A DNA stretch of 40,831 nucleotides from a virus. Numbering within the stretch: position 1 is the first letter of the stretch; each line of letters begins with the position of its first letter. This document shows, in pieces, positions 1 through 6,231 of the stretch. The stretch spans positions 1-40,831 of IMG/VR virus record IMGVR_UViG_3300022690_000365; one strand, 5' to 3'. The notes beneath the pieces are model-generated. The model searched no databases. It was not told where the DNA came from and saw nothing but the letters and a program-made list of their open reading frames with translations. The position numbers were made by a program, and so were the translations under genes.

Positions 1-144
1 CACTTGCCGAAGTAAAATTTCCTACCTGCTTAACAACTATCTTATCATCCACGCCAGTATTACTAGTTCCACTAGATATTGTAGCTGATGTTATAATCAT
101 ATCGTTAACATCAGTATTTTTTATATAAAGAACTGCTGTATCGG
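1..144. repeat. Terminal redundancy, left copy
   Basis: These 144 bases are identical to the last 144 bases of the window. A gene is open across the junction once the two copies are merged, so this marks either a circularly permuted assembly of a complete genome or a true direct terminal repeat. The sequence alone cannot separate the two. Confidence 0.95.
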
Positions 145-310
145 CTGTATCATTAGTTAATGTTAAAACACCTGTATTTATATTAAATCCTCGGCCTTCA
201 TCCACAGCATGTAATGTAACACTACTTGCTATTGATCTGGTTTCAAGTTCATTCTCAAGATTTACCTTGGCCCTTCTGCCTGTGCCTGCGCCATCTTCTA
301 TTTGTGTCAT
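1..310 (-). CDS. Putative virion protein, N-terminal part (crosses the genome junction)
   Basis: The frame starts at the ATG at 310, with a TAATG overlap to the stop of the gene ending at 310, and runs off the left edge. Joined through the 144-bp repeat it continues to the stop at 40404 and makes a 197-residue protein. The sequence is rich in Thr, Ser, Gly, Val and Asp in short alternating patterns typical of beta-rich phage surface or head-decoration proteins. I do not recognise a family. Its neighbours (a 75-residue protein upstream, another beta-rich protein downstream) point to a structural role. The uninterrupted frame across the edge is independent support for circularity. Confidence 0.85.
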   Translation of the reverse strand, partial: MTQIEDGAGTGRRAKVNLENELETRSIASSVTLHAVDEGRGFNINTGVLTLTNDTADTAVLYIKNTDVNDMIITSATISSGTSNTGVDDKIVVKQVGNFTSAS

Positions 311-537
311 TATAAATCCTCTTCATTAGTATGTGTCTCGAAACCTTCTTCTATTCTCATATTAAGTAATTTTAATTGTAAGATAATATCATCTAATCTA
401 CTAACCATGACTAACGATATGTCTCTAAAACTACTGGTTGTCAGACTTGTAAGACTACCTGTCGTAGGCATAGGATTGAGGGCAGAGACATCCACCTCTT
501 CCAGATCAGTTCCTAGAAATGTTTGTTTTACGGCCAT
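310..537 (-). CDS. Conserved-looking small phage protein, 75 aa
   Basis: This 75-residue protein has a Thr/Ser-rich N-terminal half and a C-terminal helical stretch rich in Leu, Ile and acidic residues (about residues 45-72), which looks like a coiled-coil or trimerisation helix. Its stop overlaps the start of the junction-spanning gene. It is the first gene after the terminator at 555-589, and no strong ribosome-binding site precedes the ATG. The position between the small terminase and virion genes suggests a virion-associated or assembly role, but I do not recognise the family. Confidence 0.65.
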   Translation of the reverse strand: MAVKQTFLGTDLEEVDVSALNPMPTTGSLTSLTTSSFRDISLVMVSRLDDIILQLKLLNMRIEEGFETHTNEEDL

Positions 538-554
538 ACATTATTAATAGCATG

Positions 555-589
555 AAAAAAATCCCCGACCATAGGGAAATGGACGAGGA
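555..589 (-). terminator. Intrinsic terminator, leftward
   Basis: Read on the minus strand, TCCTCG and CCAT pair with ATGG and CGGGGA around a 6-base loop. That gives a stem of about 10 base pairs with one T-T mismatch, followed directly by seven T residues. One pair is a G-U wobble only in the minus-strand RNA, so the element is oriented leftward. It ends the transcript carrying the small terminase before the virion genes. Confidence 0.75.
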
Positions 590-630
590 GAGAGGGGGTG
601 TGACAAATTTGTACTATTAGTGTGGTAAAA

Positions 631-798
631 TTACGACAGTTCAGCAATCAGTTGATCTTTGGTTTTTTTACTAGAGTCTTTAACCAACTTGGCTAATTCA
701 GACCGGCGCATGTTTTGAAACTTGGGGACTGTATGACCAGAAGTCATAATACCTTCTTTATCCTTCTTAGGTTTTTTATTTACAGCTTTTCTAACCAT
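631..798 (-). CDS. Small basic protein, 55 aa
   Basis: The ATG at 798 follows a good ribosome-binding site (TAGGAG, 7 bases upstream). The 55-residue product is Lys/Arg-rich (about 16 basic residues), with a basic N-terminal tail and a C-terminal helix around residues 32-54 that ends in IAELS. The C-terminal pattern (SELAKLVK then KTKDQLIAEL) resembles short SAP/HeH-like nucleic-acid-binding helices, which is only a suggestion. It lies between the small terminase and a terminator and is probably co-transcribed with the terminase. Confidence 0.65.
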   Translation of the reverse strand: MVRKAVNKKPKKDKEGIMTSGHTVPKFQNMRRSELAKLVKDSSKKTKDQLIAELS

Positions 799-807
799 TA
801 TAGTCTC

Positions 808-1320
808 CTATTGCATGGTACTATTCATTCGTTCAAGAAGTTGAGAGTAGAACAATTTATCTTCCGGGTCAAGATCATCATAGCTATCAACGGGGGTTGG
901 GTAGTGTGAGGAGGCCAGTGCAAGGGCTAAATCAGTATCTGCGAGGGTTTCTGTCACGTCCCTGGTATTTACGGTTTGCATACCAAAACATTTAGTGGCG
1001 GTGTTAATTGCTGACATCCTTGGACCCGGTGGTACTTTATAATCACCATTATCATCCTTATCACCAATGGCTGTTTTTAATTCTGCCTTAAGATATTCAG
1101 GGGATAATTCTTCTGGTTTGGCTTTTTTATCAGCCTCAAAGAACTTAATCAATTCCTCCTGAATACGAGAGGTTCTAAGTAATCTTGATGCCTCCGTTAA
1201 AACATTCGCATCTGTCATGCCATCACAGCTATACCCGGCACGGTAAGAGTCCCCCACCTTGCGAGTTGTCACATAATGATCAAAGAATGCCTGTTGTCTT
1301 GCTGATAAGGGTTTTAACAT
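808..1320 (-). CDS. terS: Terminase small subunit
   Basis: This is the 170-residue DNA-recognition subunit of the packaging motor. The N-terminal region (LSARQQAFFDHYV, then repeated helices with an AGYS turn and a conserved Leu/Arg run up to about residue 60) matches the helix-turn-helix domain of the Terminase_2 family. The rest would be the oligomerisation region and the tail contacting the large subunit. The start has a clear GGAG site, and the stop codon of the upstream gene directly abuts it. The large subunit lies about 2.3 kb away across the junction (37549-39000), as expected for a packaging module. Confidence 0.85.
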   Translation of the reverse strand: MLKPLSARQQAFFDHYVTTRKVGDSYRAGYSCDGMTDANVLTEASRLLRTSRIQEELIKFFEADKKAKPEELSPEYLKAELKTAIGDKDDNGDYKVPPGPRMSAINTATKCFGMQTVNTRDVTETLADTDLALALASSHYPTPVDSYDDLDPEDKLFYSQLLERMNSTMQ

Positions 1321-1572
1321 TTAAATCTCCACTGGGATTAAAATACGCCCAAGAACAAAGTCCTCGTCAAGAGGAGAAGGCTCTAATTCTTTCCCTATAA
1401 ACTCCGCGTGTGTGACAAACTTATTAACAATCGTCTCTGCGAAATTAGCAATCCCCAATCCAGAAACAACAGGTTCAATAAAATCCCCAAACTCCTTGGA
1501 GATAAACTTACTGTTCTTCTCCCCACGTTCTACATAAATATAATAAGTCATAATCATCCCATACATAAACAT
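1321..1572 (-). CDS. Unrecognised protein directly upstream of the small terminase
   Basis: The product is up to 83 residues. There are four candidate ATGs within 21 bases (1572, 1566, 1557, 1551). The last has the best GGGAT-like upstream sequence, so the true protein may begin MTYY and be 76 residues. Its TAA stop is followed at once by the terminase ATG, so the two are likely coupled. It has mixed charge, no membrane segment and no known motif. It is the first gene after the long leader and promoter at 1867-1895. Confidence 0.55.
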   Translation of the reverse strand: MFMYGMIMTYYIYVERGEKNSKFISKEFGDFIEPVVSGLGIANFAETIVNKFVTHAEFIGKELEPSPLDEDFVLGRILIPVEI

Positions 1573-1615
1573 CTTTAAAAGCGTTTGATAAAACCTTTCT
1601 CTATCTGCACTAGCC

Positions 1616-1655
1616 CATTGATTATTACATGTAACTCATTGATATTAATACATGT
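1616..1655. repeat. Near-perfect direct repeat pair
   Basis: CATTGATTATTACATGT (1616-1632) and CATTGATATTAATACATGT (1637-1655) differ by two extra bases, and each ends in the palindrome ACATGT. They lie between the promoter at 1867-1895 and the first gene, so they could bind a regulator or act as iterons. A related CAATGATTA string occurs inverted near 1786. Confidence 0.6.
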
Positions 1656-1866
1656 TGTAGTGTATTTAAAGGGCTTTTGGTGGAAGTTGTGAGTACCTGG
1701 AGTGAGGGTAAGTAGGGTGATTAGTACTCTACTACGCTTAAACTAACATTAAACTGATGTTTACTGCCATTTACTAACGGTAATCAATGATTAGCTTGGG
1801 GATTTATGGGGGAAATACATTAATTGATAAGATTGTATGTTTTATTGGCTCCCCCCTTACCCCCCT

Positions 1867-1895
1867 CTATAAGGCTGTGTGCCATATCTGTCAAG
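1867..1895 (-). promoter_or_regulatory. Sigma-70 promoter, leftward (terminase operon)
   Basis: On the minus strand TTGACA is followed after exactly 17 bases by TATAGA. Transcription would begin near 1860, just before two G-rich runs, and would read the leader and then the genes from 1572 to 631. Confidence 0.75.
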
Positions 1896-1975
1896 CGTTT
1901 TGCGGTGAATGGAGGTTACTTAACCTGATATTGGTTAATATGATGATATAAGGGTATTGTTATATAATGATATGT

Positions 1976-2161
1976 TTATGTGTCTATACGTACATACTTG
2001 AATGATCCATCTTTGGACTCATCCCTGCGCCACTCCTTAGCTACCCAGGCAATATGTGTTTCACAGTACAGGTTCTTACCTCTCTTTAAGGTTCCTGTCT
2101 CCTGGCATACCGTCACCTCATTGTTAGGTGCATCAAAGCCGGTTATCATTGCACACTTCAT
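1976..2161 (-). CDS. Small unrecognised protein, 61 aa
   Basis: A 61-residue protein with two cysteines about 14 residues apart followed by a CETH motif, which may form part of a zinc-binding site (Cys19, Cys33, His35). Its C-terminal half is Trp/Arg/Lys-rich. The start overlaps the stop of the upstream basic gene as ATGA. It is the last gene of a three-gene leftward unit read from the promoter at 2459-2486. Function unknown. Confidence 0.6.
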   Translation of the reverse strand: MKCAMITGFDAPNNEVTVCQETGTLKRGKNLYCETHIAWVAKEWRRDESKDGSFKYVRIDT

Positions 2162-2274
2162 TTCTTCCTCTTCTTCCTGCCTAGCTTGCTCAAGGCAATA
2201 GCAACAGCCTGTCTTGGTGGTTTACCCTCCTTAATAATCTTGCGTATCTTCCTCGCCAGTTTCTTTCCAGCCAT
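2158..2274 (-). CDS. Short basic protein, DUF6496-like, 38 aa
   Basis: This 38-residue, strongly basic protein has the pattern KKLARKIRKIIKEGKPPRQA followed by VAIALS and a Lys/Arg tail. The GKPxxQAVAIAL core is typical of a widespread family of tiny phage proteins (DUF6496). It sits between two small genes and overlaps the next start by ATGA. Such proteins probably bind nucleic acid, but no function is established that I know of. Confidence 0.7.
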   Translation of the reverse strand: MAGKKLARKIRKIIKEGKPPRQAVAIALSKLGRKKRKK

Positions 2275-2275
2275 G

Positions 2276-2440
2276 TCACTCTCCAATATCCTTGTCTGAT
2301 TTTCTGTTTAGTCTACCAACGCTGCGCTTATATGACACATGGGAGTAAATACTATTTTTAATGTATGTAGTATCAACCTCCTTGCTATATGTTCCCACGT
2401 TGTCAGCTATATAAACTTTACCGGGTGCAATTTTAATCAT
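2276..2440 (-). CDS. Small unrecognised protein, 54 aa
   Basis: I choose the ATG at 2440 because AAAGGAGAG lies just upstream. A longer frame exists to 2512 but would place its start inside the promoter. The product is 54 residues, beta-rich at first (IKIAPGKVYIADNVG) and basic at the end. It is the first gene of the short leftward unit driven by 2459-2486. Family not recognised. Confidence 0.65.
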   Translation of the reverse strand: MIKIAPGKVYIADNVGTYSKEVDTTYIKNSIYSHVSYKRSVGRLNRKSDKDIGE

Positions 2441-2458
2441 ATCACTCTCCTTTAACCC

Positions 2459-2486
2459 ATTATACCCCTCTTGAATATAATTACAA
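2459..2486 (-). promoter_or_regulatory. Sigma-70 promoter, leftward
   Basis: The minus strand carries a perfect TATAAT with TTGTAA 16 bases upstream. It sits about 20 bases before the ATG at 2440 and fires away from the rightward promoter at 2494-2522. Confidence 0.7.
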
Positions 2487-2493
2487 TTAGCTA

Positions 2494-2522
2494 TTGACAT
2501 TAAGGTAATCATTGCCTATATA
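2494..2522 (+). promoter_or_regulatory. Sigma-70 promoter, rightward (early small-gene operon)
   Basis: TTGACA is followed after 17 bases by TATATA. It precedes a continuous run of about 13 small genes (2553-5493). It is close to consensus and so probably read by host RNA polymerase immediately after infection. Confidence 0.8.
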
Positions 2523-2552
2523 TACTGTATCAACAAACGAAAGGGAAAGACT

Positions 2553-2840
2553 ATGCTTAGAATTACAAGAACACAATCAATAGCTTTACGAGCAACACTT
2601 AAAGAAATGTTTAGCAATGGCGATGCTGACATGCTTTGGAATAAGGATGAAAAGGCCACAGCAAGTATTACTAGAAGTCTATTGTTATCCGGCGCTAAGT
2701 CTTTTGGTATAATCACAGACGACTTCAAAACAGTGATAAGAGACACTATAACAGCAGGTGAACGCCTTGAAACAATCACCCCGCGCCTTCACTTAAACCT
2801 TGTCCTATCAGCTAATCAAGCAGGGATAGCAATATGTTAA
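2553..2840 (+). CDS. Unrecognised protein, first gene of the rightward operon, 95 aa
   Basis: A 95-residue, mainly helical protein rich in Thr, Leu, Arg and Ala, preceded by GAAAGGGAAAG. It has no membrane segment or known motif. As the first gene after a near-consensus promoter it is probably made early and in quantity, which fits a host-takeover or regulatory role, though that is inference. The next gene starts inside its last codons. Confidence 0.7.
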   Translation: MLRITRTQSIALRATLKEMFSNGDADMLWNKDEKATASITRSLLLSGAKSFGIITDDFKTVIRDTITAGERLETITPRLHLNLVLSANQAGIAIC

Positions 2841-2998
2841 CAGATAAAGACGCTAAATGGTTATTTGTCTTGATAGGAATATTTTGGGGCTTTGCTTTTT
2901 TAGGCAACTATTTAATTGAAGGGCCGTTATGGTTCACCCACGCTTTTGTTGCCACTATGGGGGCCTTCTTTAGCGCAATTATACAAGCAGCTAAATAG
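2834..2998 (+). CDS. Small membrane protein, 54 aa
   Basis: The ATG at 2834 overlaps the end of the preceding gene. The 54-residue product has a hydrophobic segment at about residues 8-28 (WLFVLIGIFWGFAFLG) and a second amphipathic hydrophobic stretch near residues 34-50, so one or two membrane passes. No signal-peptide cleavage site is apparent. Family not recognised. Confidence 0.6.
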   Translation: MLTDKDAKWLFVLIGIFWGFAFLGNYLIEGPLWFTHAFVATMGAFFSAIIQAAK

Positions 2999-3062
2999 CT
3001 TAGTTCATAATCTAGGGCTTACGAGCCTTAGCAATGAGTTAAACAAAGAAAGGGAACTAATT

Positions 3063-3368
3063 ATGATATTTCCGTCAAATACAGATAATTGTAATCATTG
3101 CGGCGCTTTGCCTATTGACTGGACCGACAACCCTCACGCACACGGCAACTTGTTAAATATAGATAACATAGACACTAATCATATCAACCAATTTATTGTT
3201 AAGTCAATGGGTAAATGGTTAAAAGTAACAGGTGTTTTTGCAAGTGATTATGCGGCCAATGAATGGACAAGCAAGAATAAGGATCAAGGCGTAGTAGCTA
3301 ACTTTGGCCCCTTCGTTATAACCGCCCATATGTACGACAAAGGGCAAAACGTGAAGGTAAAAGAATGA
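3063..3368 (+). CDS. Unrecognised protein with Cys/His N-terminus, 101 aa
   Basis: I place the start at 3063 because GAAAGGGAAC lies upstream; the frame is open further back but overlaps the membrane gene. The 101-residue product begins with an NCNHCGALP motif (a CxxC within the first 15 residues) that could bind a metal, then a mixed helical/beta region with a YAANEW segment. Its end overlaps the next start. Function unknown. Confidence 0.65.
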   Translation: MIFPSNTDNCNHCGALPIDWTDNPHAHGNLLNIDNIDTNHINQFIVKSMGKWLKVTGVFASDYAANEWTSKNKDQGVVANFGPFVITAHMYDKGQNVKVKE

Positions 3369-3520
3369 CTAAAGTTTATATGACAGGATCAAGAATAACT
3401 GAAACTTGCGTGGTCTGTGGCGGTGGGATTGAGACTTGCCAAGTTGCTTTTAATAAAAAAGGACCACATCACATTCAATGCTTACCCACAAAAGAAGAAA
3501 GAAAAGATCATGAAGTTTAA
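3365..3520 (+). CDS. Small zinc-ribbon-like protein, 51 aa
   Basis: The ATG at 3365 overlaps the previous stop region. This 51-residue protein contains CVVCGG, then a Cys nine residues on, then HHIQC, a set of cysteines and histidines suited to one zinc site. It ends with a Lys/Glu-rich tail that overlaps the next gene. Tiny zinc-ribbon proteins are common in phage early operons; the specific role is unknown. Confidence 0.55.
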   Translation: MTKVYMTGSRITETCVVCGGGIETCQVAFNKKGPHHIQCLPTKEERKDHEV

Positions 3521-3788
3521 GAAAATACATAGTATGAAGTGGGTATCTGATGAAGGTTTTATCATCACCAAAAACTGGGCCAATACTCAAATTAATAAGG
3601 ATGGATCAGTAGGATTATATGACCTATGGCTCTTTCGTGACAAAGACGGTGAAAAGTTAGGTAATTGCTTAGAGCATATATATTACAATACAACCATGCA
3701 AAAGGAAATACAAGCCGGGCCGTACTCAGGACCATTACAGTTAATGAAAGACATGGCGGATCATGAGTTATTAACGGAACAAGCTTAA
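3510..3788 (+). CDS. Unrecognised protein, 92 aa
   Basis: The start at 3510 follows AGAAGAAAGAAAAG and lies inside the end of the zinc-ribbon gene; an upstream in-frame ATG would cover that whole gene and is rejected. The product is soluble, Trp- and Lys-rich, with alternating beta patterns up to about residue 60 and a helical C-terminus (LQLMKDMADHELL). No recognised family. Confidence 0.65.
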   Translation: MKFKKIHSMKWVSDEGFIITKNWANTQINKDGSVGLYDLWLFRDKDGEKLGNCLEHIYYNTTMQKEIQAGPYSGPLQLMKDMADHELLTEQA

Positions 3789-3824
3789 TTCATACCATAG
3801 ACCATTTAATATAAGGAAAAGATT

Positions 3825-4082
3825 ATGCAAGGTATCAATACGTTTATTCAGGACCAACACACAGTTAATGCAGAACATATCGAGGCTGGCGATCCTGCGC
3901 CGTATGAGAACCCTAGTTATCTAGTAACCTGTTTTATTAACAATAAGTTACATGATAGCTACCCCGCGCAATTTATGTCTAGTGCTGAAACGATGGCGCG
4001 TGAAATGACTATTGCCGCGCAATTCGCATTATATAAACCTTGGTCAAAGAACTGTAACCATGACGTAATAAAAGCATTATAG
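3825..4082 (+). CDS. Unrecognised protein, 85 aa
   Basis: An 85-residue acidic protein preceded by ATAAGGAAAAG. The middle (LVTCFINNKLHDSYPAQF) looks like a beta hairpin and the rest is helical. It lies in the rightward early operon with 36 bases of spacing from its predecessor, so it has its own ribosome-binding site and is not overlapped. Function unknown. Confidence 0.65.
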   Translation: MQGINTFIQDQHTVNAEHIEAGDPAPYENPSYLVTCFINNKLHDSYPAQFMSSAETMAREMTIAAQFALYKPWSKNCNHDVIKAL

Positions 4083-4104
4083 ACAATATCAGAAAGGATT
4101 AGAT

Positions 4105-4401
4105 ATGTCTGATAAATATTATATTTCCGCTTACTTCGAATTCGACAACATAGAAGCAAGAGACTCTTTTATGCAAGAGCACGTACTTGACCATACCCCT
4201 GTTAGTAAAGTTGGCGGCCCCGCTTTCTCTTACTCACCTAAAGATGAGAGTGGTTTTAGGGATGAAAGAACAAAACTAATCGAGGTATTAAGACGCGCAC
4301 GCAATACAGTATATGCGTTCTACGCCGATGTAATGCCACATGAAGACAGACTTAGAAATTTAGAATACATTGATACACTATTGAAAGAAATGGATGATTA
4401 A
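4105..4401 (+). CDS. Unrecognised protein, 98 aa
   Basis: A 98-residue protein with AGAAAGGATTAG upstream. The N-terminal third (YYISAYFEFDNIEARDSFM) has the pattern of a small ferredoxin-like or dabb-like beta-alpha unit. The last 40 residues form amphipathic helices with many Arg and Leu. No catalytic motif is seen. Part of the early rightward operon. Confidence 0.65.
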   Translation: MSDKYYISAYFEFDNIEARDSFMQEHVLDHTPVSKVGGPAFSYSPKDESGFRDERTKLIEVLRRARNTVYAFYADVMPHEDRLRNLEYIDTLLKEMDD

Positions 4402-4459
4402 CACTATCAAAGAACAACGTATTATAACACAATATCAATGACTTAGAAAGGATTTAGTG

Positions 4460-4684
4460 ATGCATACAGTAAAAGAAGCAGGAAAACTATTATGCCCCAT
4501 GACAGGTGGTTCTAACGGTGAATTTAGCCCTTGTTGTGCTGATAGATGTGCTATGTGGAAATGGCAACAAGTAGATATTTGGCCTGAATTTCCAGACGGG
4601 AAAACTAGCATGATTATTTCTGGTCCATTACCCCAAGGAAACAGCGACAGAGGATTTTGTGGATTAACAAGGAGGGAAACATGA
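4460..4684 (+). CDS. Cys-rich small protein, 74 aa
   Basis: A GTG one codon upstream is also possible, but the ATG at 4460 is preferred after AGAAAGGATTTAG. The 74-residue product contains a CPMTGGS segment, then CCADRCAMW, then a late CGLTRR motif, a pattern of four or five cysteines used by phage zinc-binding or FeS-like small proteins. Similar C-MW-W proteins occur in other tailed phages without known function. The stop overlaps the next start as ATGA. Confidence 0.65.
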   Translation: MHTVKEAGKLLCPMTGGSNGEFSPCCADRCAMWKWQQVDIWPEFPDGKTSMIISGPLPQGNSDRGFCGLTRRET

Positions 4685-4752
4685 CAAACTATTATAAACT
4701 AGCCTTAGCAGCCTATACACTGGCTATAACCGTTTTTATTATGGGAATTTAA
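4681..4752 (+). CDS. Single-pass membrane peptide, 23 aa
   Basis: The ATG at 4681 overlaps the previous stop (ATGA) and is preceded by the very strong AGGAGGGAAAC. The 23-residue peptide is almost entirely one hydrophobic helix (LALAAYTLAITVFIMGI). The ribosome-binding site and coupling argue for real translation despite the size. Confidence 0.5.
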   Translation: MTNYYKLALAAYTLAITVFIMGI

Positions 4753-4754
4753 TT

Positions 4755-4898
4755 ATGTCGGCTATTAAAAACCACTTCCACGATGAAATATGTGCGCAAG
4801 CAAATCAAGGTGACGAATACTTAGAACAACCGGTCGGCACATACACAATTGCTTCTGGTGACGGCCCAGACGACCTAGCCAAAGAAGTTTCTATATAA
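4755..4898 (+). CDS. Small acidic protein, 47 aa
   Basis: It starts three bases after the membrane peptide's stop. The 47-residue product is acidic, His-rich at the N-terminus (NHFHDE) and Gly/Asp-rich later. The stop is followed directly by the ATG of the next small gene (TAAATG). Spacing and coupling support coding. Function unknown. Confidence 0.5.
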   Translation: MSAIKNHFHDEICAQANQGDEYLEQPVGTYTIASGDGPDDLAKEVSI

Positions 4899-5018
4899 AT
4901 GCGTAATGGTTGGACTCCTAGTGGTGGAGTAACTTTGTTGACAAGAGGGAAACACCCTACAATAGGACATCTTTGCGACGTTTTATACACCCAACCTATG
5001 ATAAGGATTAAACCATGA
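4899..5018 (+). CDS. Small basic protein, 39 aa
   Basis: It begins immediately after the preceding TAA and ends in an ATGA overlap with the next gene, so it fills the gap exactly. The 39-residue product has a basic, Gly/Thr-rich first half and ends MIRIKP. It may be real or only a coupling frame; no motif is recognised. Confidence 0.4.
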   Translation: MRNGWTPSGGVTLLTRGKHPTIGHLCDVLYTQPMIRIKP

Positions 5019-5233
5019 GAAAACCTTTTTATTATGACCAAAACAAGTGTAAAAAAGCATTAAAACCATTACAAAAAAGCTTTGCCGAGCTTAACAAAGG
5101 TGAGTACCAAAATCTACCCACTTCGCCAATAAGTACAGCCCACGACACGGCAATAGGTGGGATTAAGTTTGCACTTATAGCCGCTATTATATTAGCAATT
5201 ATTGAATTTAACTTTCCGGGGTTCATATCATGA
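5015..5233 (+). CDS. C-terminally anchored membrane protein, 72 aa
   Basis: A 72-residue protein with a Lys-rich soluble N-terminus (residues 1-45) and one membrane segment at about residues 49-66 (IKFALIAAIILAIIEFNF). The start is an ATGA overlap with the preceding gene after AAGGATTAAACC, and the stop is an ATGA overlap with the next gene. The likely topology is a cytosolic domain tethered to the inner membrane. Function unknown. Confidence 0.65.
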   Translation: MRKPFYYDQNKCKKALKPLQKSFAELNKGEYQNLPTSPISTAHDTAIGGIKFALIAAIILAIIEFNFPGFIS

Positions 5234-5493
5234 CTAAAGGAATAATATGCTTTGATGATGAACACGACGAGAAAGCCACAAAGGAATGGGTTGATGATAA
5301 ATACAAGGAAAACATCATGACCAAAGAAGAATTTAAAGCTAAACGCATGGAACTAGGACTTACACAGGCAGAACTAGAGATAAAACTAGGTTTCTCCGCG
5401 AATACTGGCCGTATGATACGTCATTACGAGTCTGGGAGTGTTCCTATACCAAAAAGAACTATATTGCTCTTAGGGACGCTTATTTCTTCTTAG
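5230..5493 (+). CDS. XRE-family helix-turn-helix regulator
   Basis: Residues about 31-85 form a Cro/CI-type helix-turn-helix: the FKAKRMELGLTQAELEIKLG segment is the classic turn, followed by a recognition helix and a YESGSVPIP segment. It would bind an operator as a dimer and control phage transcription. Two starts are plausible: 5230, coupled by ATGA to the previous gene (87 aa), or 5317, after AAGGAAAAC (58 aa, the bare domain). It is the last gene of the rightward early operon, convergent with the next gene. Its targets could be the divergent promoter regions near 2.5, 10.4 or 17.3 kb, which is inference. Confidence 0.75.
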   Translation: MTKGIICFDDEHDEKATKEWVDDKYKENIMTKEEFKAKRMELGLTQAELEIKLGFSANTGRMIRHYESGSVPIPKRTILLLGTLISS

Positions 5494-5578
5494 TCTTTTT
5501 GTGACTGCTTTTATGGCTAGTCTTCTTTGATTTACTTTTGCGGTTTTTACGACGTTCTGCTACTGTGTGGCTTGGCAT
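5480..5578 (-). CDS. Tiny highly basic protein, 32 aa
   Basis: This 32-residue product (MPSHTVAERRKNRKSKSKK then a Ser/His/Lys tail) has about 15 Lys/Arg residues and overlaps the end of the convergent XRE gene by 14 bases. Proteins with a PSHT-AER start and basic tail recur in tailed phages, possibly as nucleic-acid-binding peptides. It is the last gene of the long leftward operon. Confidence 0.5.
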   Translation of the reverse strand: MPSHTVAERRKNRKSKSKKTSHKSSHKKTKKK

Positions 5579-5579
5579 T

Positions 5580-5834
5580 TTAATCTCCTAATGCTGTTTT
5601 GATATAAGCGTCATACACTTTGCGGTGAGGCACTTTGCCCTCTAATTCTATACTAATAACCGTTACAGCGTCAATCATATCTTGCGTAGGCTCTAATAAT
5701 GCCTTGAAAGCTGCTCTGACAATATTCCTGTAGTGTTCCTTCGAATCACCATCCAACTCTCCCCACTTTTTGTCAGTGTAATGTGAAGTTATATGTGCAT
5801 GCACTGCTCGCGCTGCTTTGTCTATCATGTTCAT
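5580..5834 (-). CDS. Conserved phage protein of unknown function, 84 aa
   Basis: This 84-residue helical protein carries the pattern WGELDGDSKEHYRNIVRAAF followed by ALLEPTQDMIDA, seen in many small hypothetical proteins of dsDNA phages. It starts as an ATGA overlap with its upstream neighbour. No catalytic motif and no membrane segment. Confidence 0.65.
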   Translation of the reverse strand: MNMIDKAARAVHAHITSHYTDKKWGELDGDSKEHYRNIVRAAFKALLEPTQDMIDAVTVISIELEGKVPHRKVYDAYIKTALGD

Positions 5835-6040
5835 TCGTCTAACTCCATAAGGTATTGTTTAAACTTCTCGACAATCCATAATGTTTCGTTCTTTCTAGTG
5901 CTGGATGCAAAATAGTATTCACCTGTTTCTTTTTCTACACCAAGAACAATAGCAGTTTCTAATTTTCCTACAGGGCTTTTTAATACTTCGTCAGGGTCGA
6001 CTTCGCCAATCGTAGTACCTGTGAACTCCACAACCTTCAT
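5831..6040 (-). CDS. Unrecognised protein, 69 aa
   Basis: A 69-residue protein preceded by AAGGACAATAG. It has a beta-rich pattern (VVEFTGTTIG, TAIVLGVEKETGEYYFASS) and an acidic helical end (VEKFKQYLMELDE). Coupled to the following gene by ATGA. Function unknown. Confidence 0.6.
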   Translation of the reverse strand: MKVVEFTGTTIGEVDPDEVLKSPVGKLETAIVLGVEKETGEYYFASSTRKNETLWIVEKFKQYLMELDE

Positions 6041-6057
6041 TCTATTGTCCTTTTTAG

Positions 6058-6231
6058 TTAATCTTCAAATGTAAAAAGAATATAAGATAAATTACCCTCA
6101 CCACGCTCACCACCTTTAACGCTTTGATTATGCTTCATTTTGAATTTATTTGGATCAACACCAACTTTTTTAAGTTCTTCATCGGCTAACCTTAAGATAG
6201 CTGTGCTGTGAACTTTAACTTCTATTTTCAT
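6058..6231 (-). CDS. Unrecognised small protein, 57 aa
   Basis: A 57-residue protein with AAGGATAAAGAAG upstream of the ATG at 6231. It has a first beta/helix unit (MKIEVKVHSTAILRLADEE), a Lys-rich middle and a Gly/Glu stretch, then SYILFTFED. It is the first coding sequence downstream of the 670-bp noncoding region, so its message would carry a very long leader if read from the promoter at 6910-6938. Confidence 0.6.
   Translation of the reverse strand: MKIEVKVHSTAILRLADEELKKVGVDPNKFKMKHNQSVKGGERGEGNLSYILFTFED

Larger units (their letters stand above)
1573..1975. other. 400-bp noncoding leader of the terminase operon
   Basis: No frame longer than about ten codons is convincing here. It holds a strong leftward promoter (1867-1895), a pair of near-identical repeats (1616-1655), two six-base C tracts on the plus strand (about 1850-1866, G tracts in the leftward RNA) and AT-rich sequence. 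The transcript from the promoter would have a leader of about 290 nt before the first gene. A regulatory leader, packaging site or origin are all possible. Confidence 0.6.
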
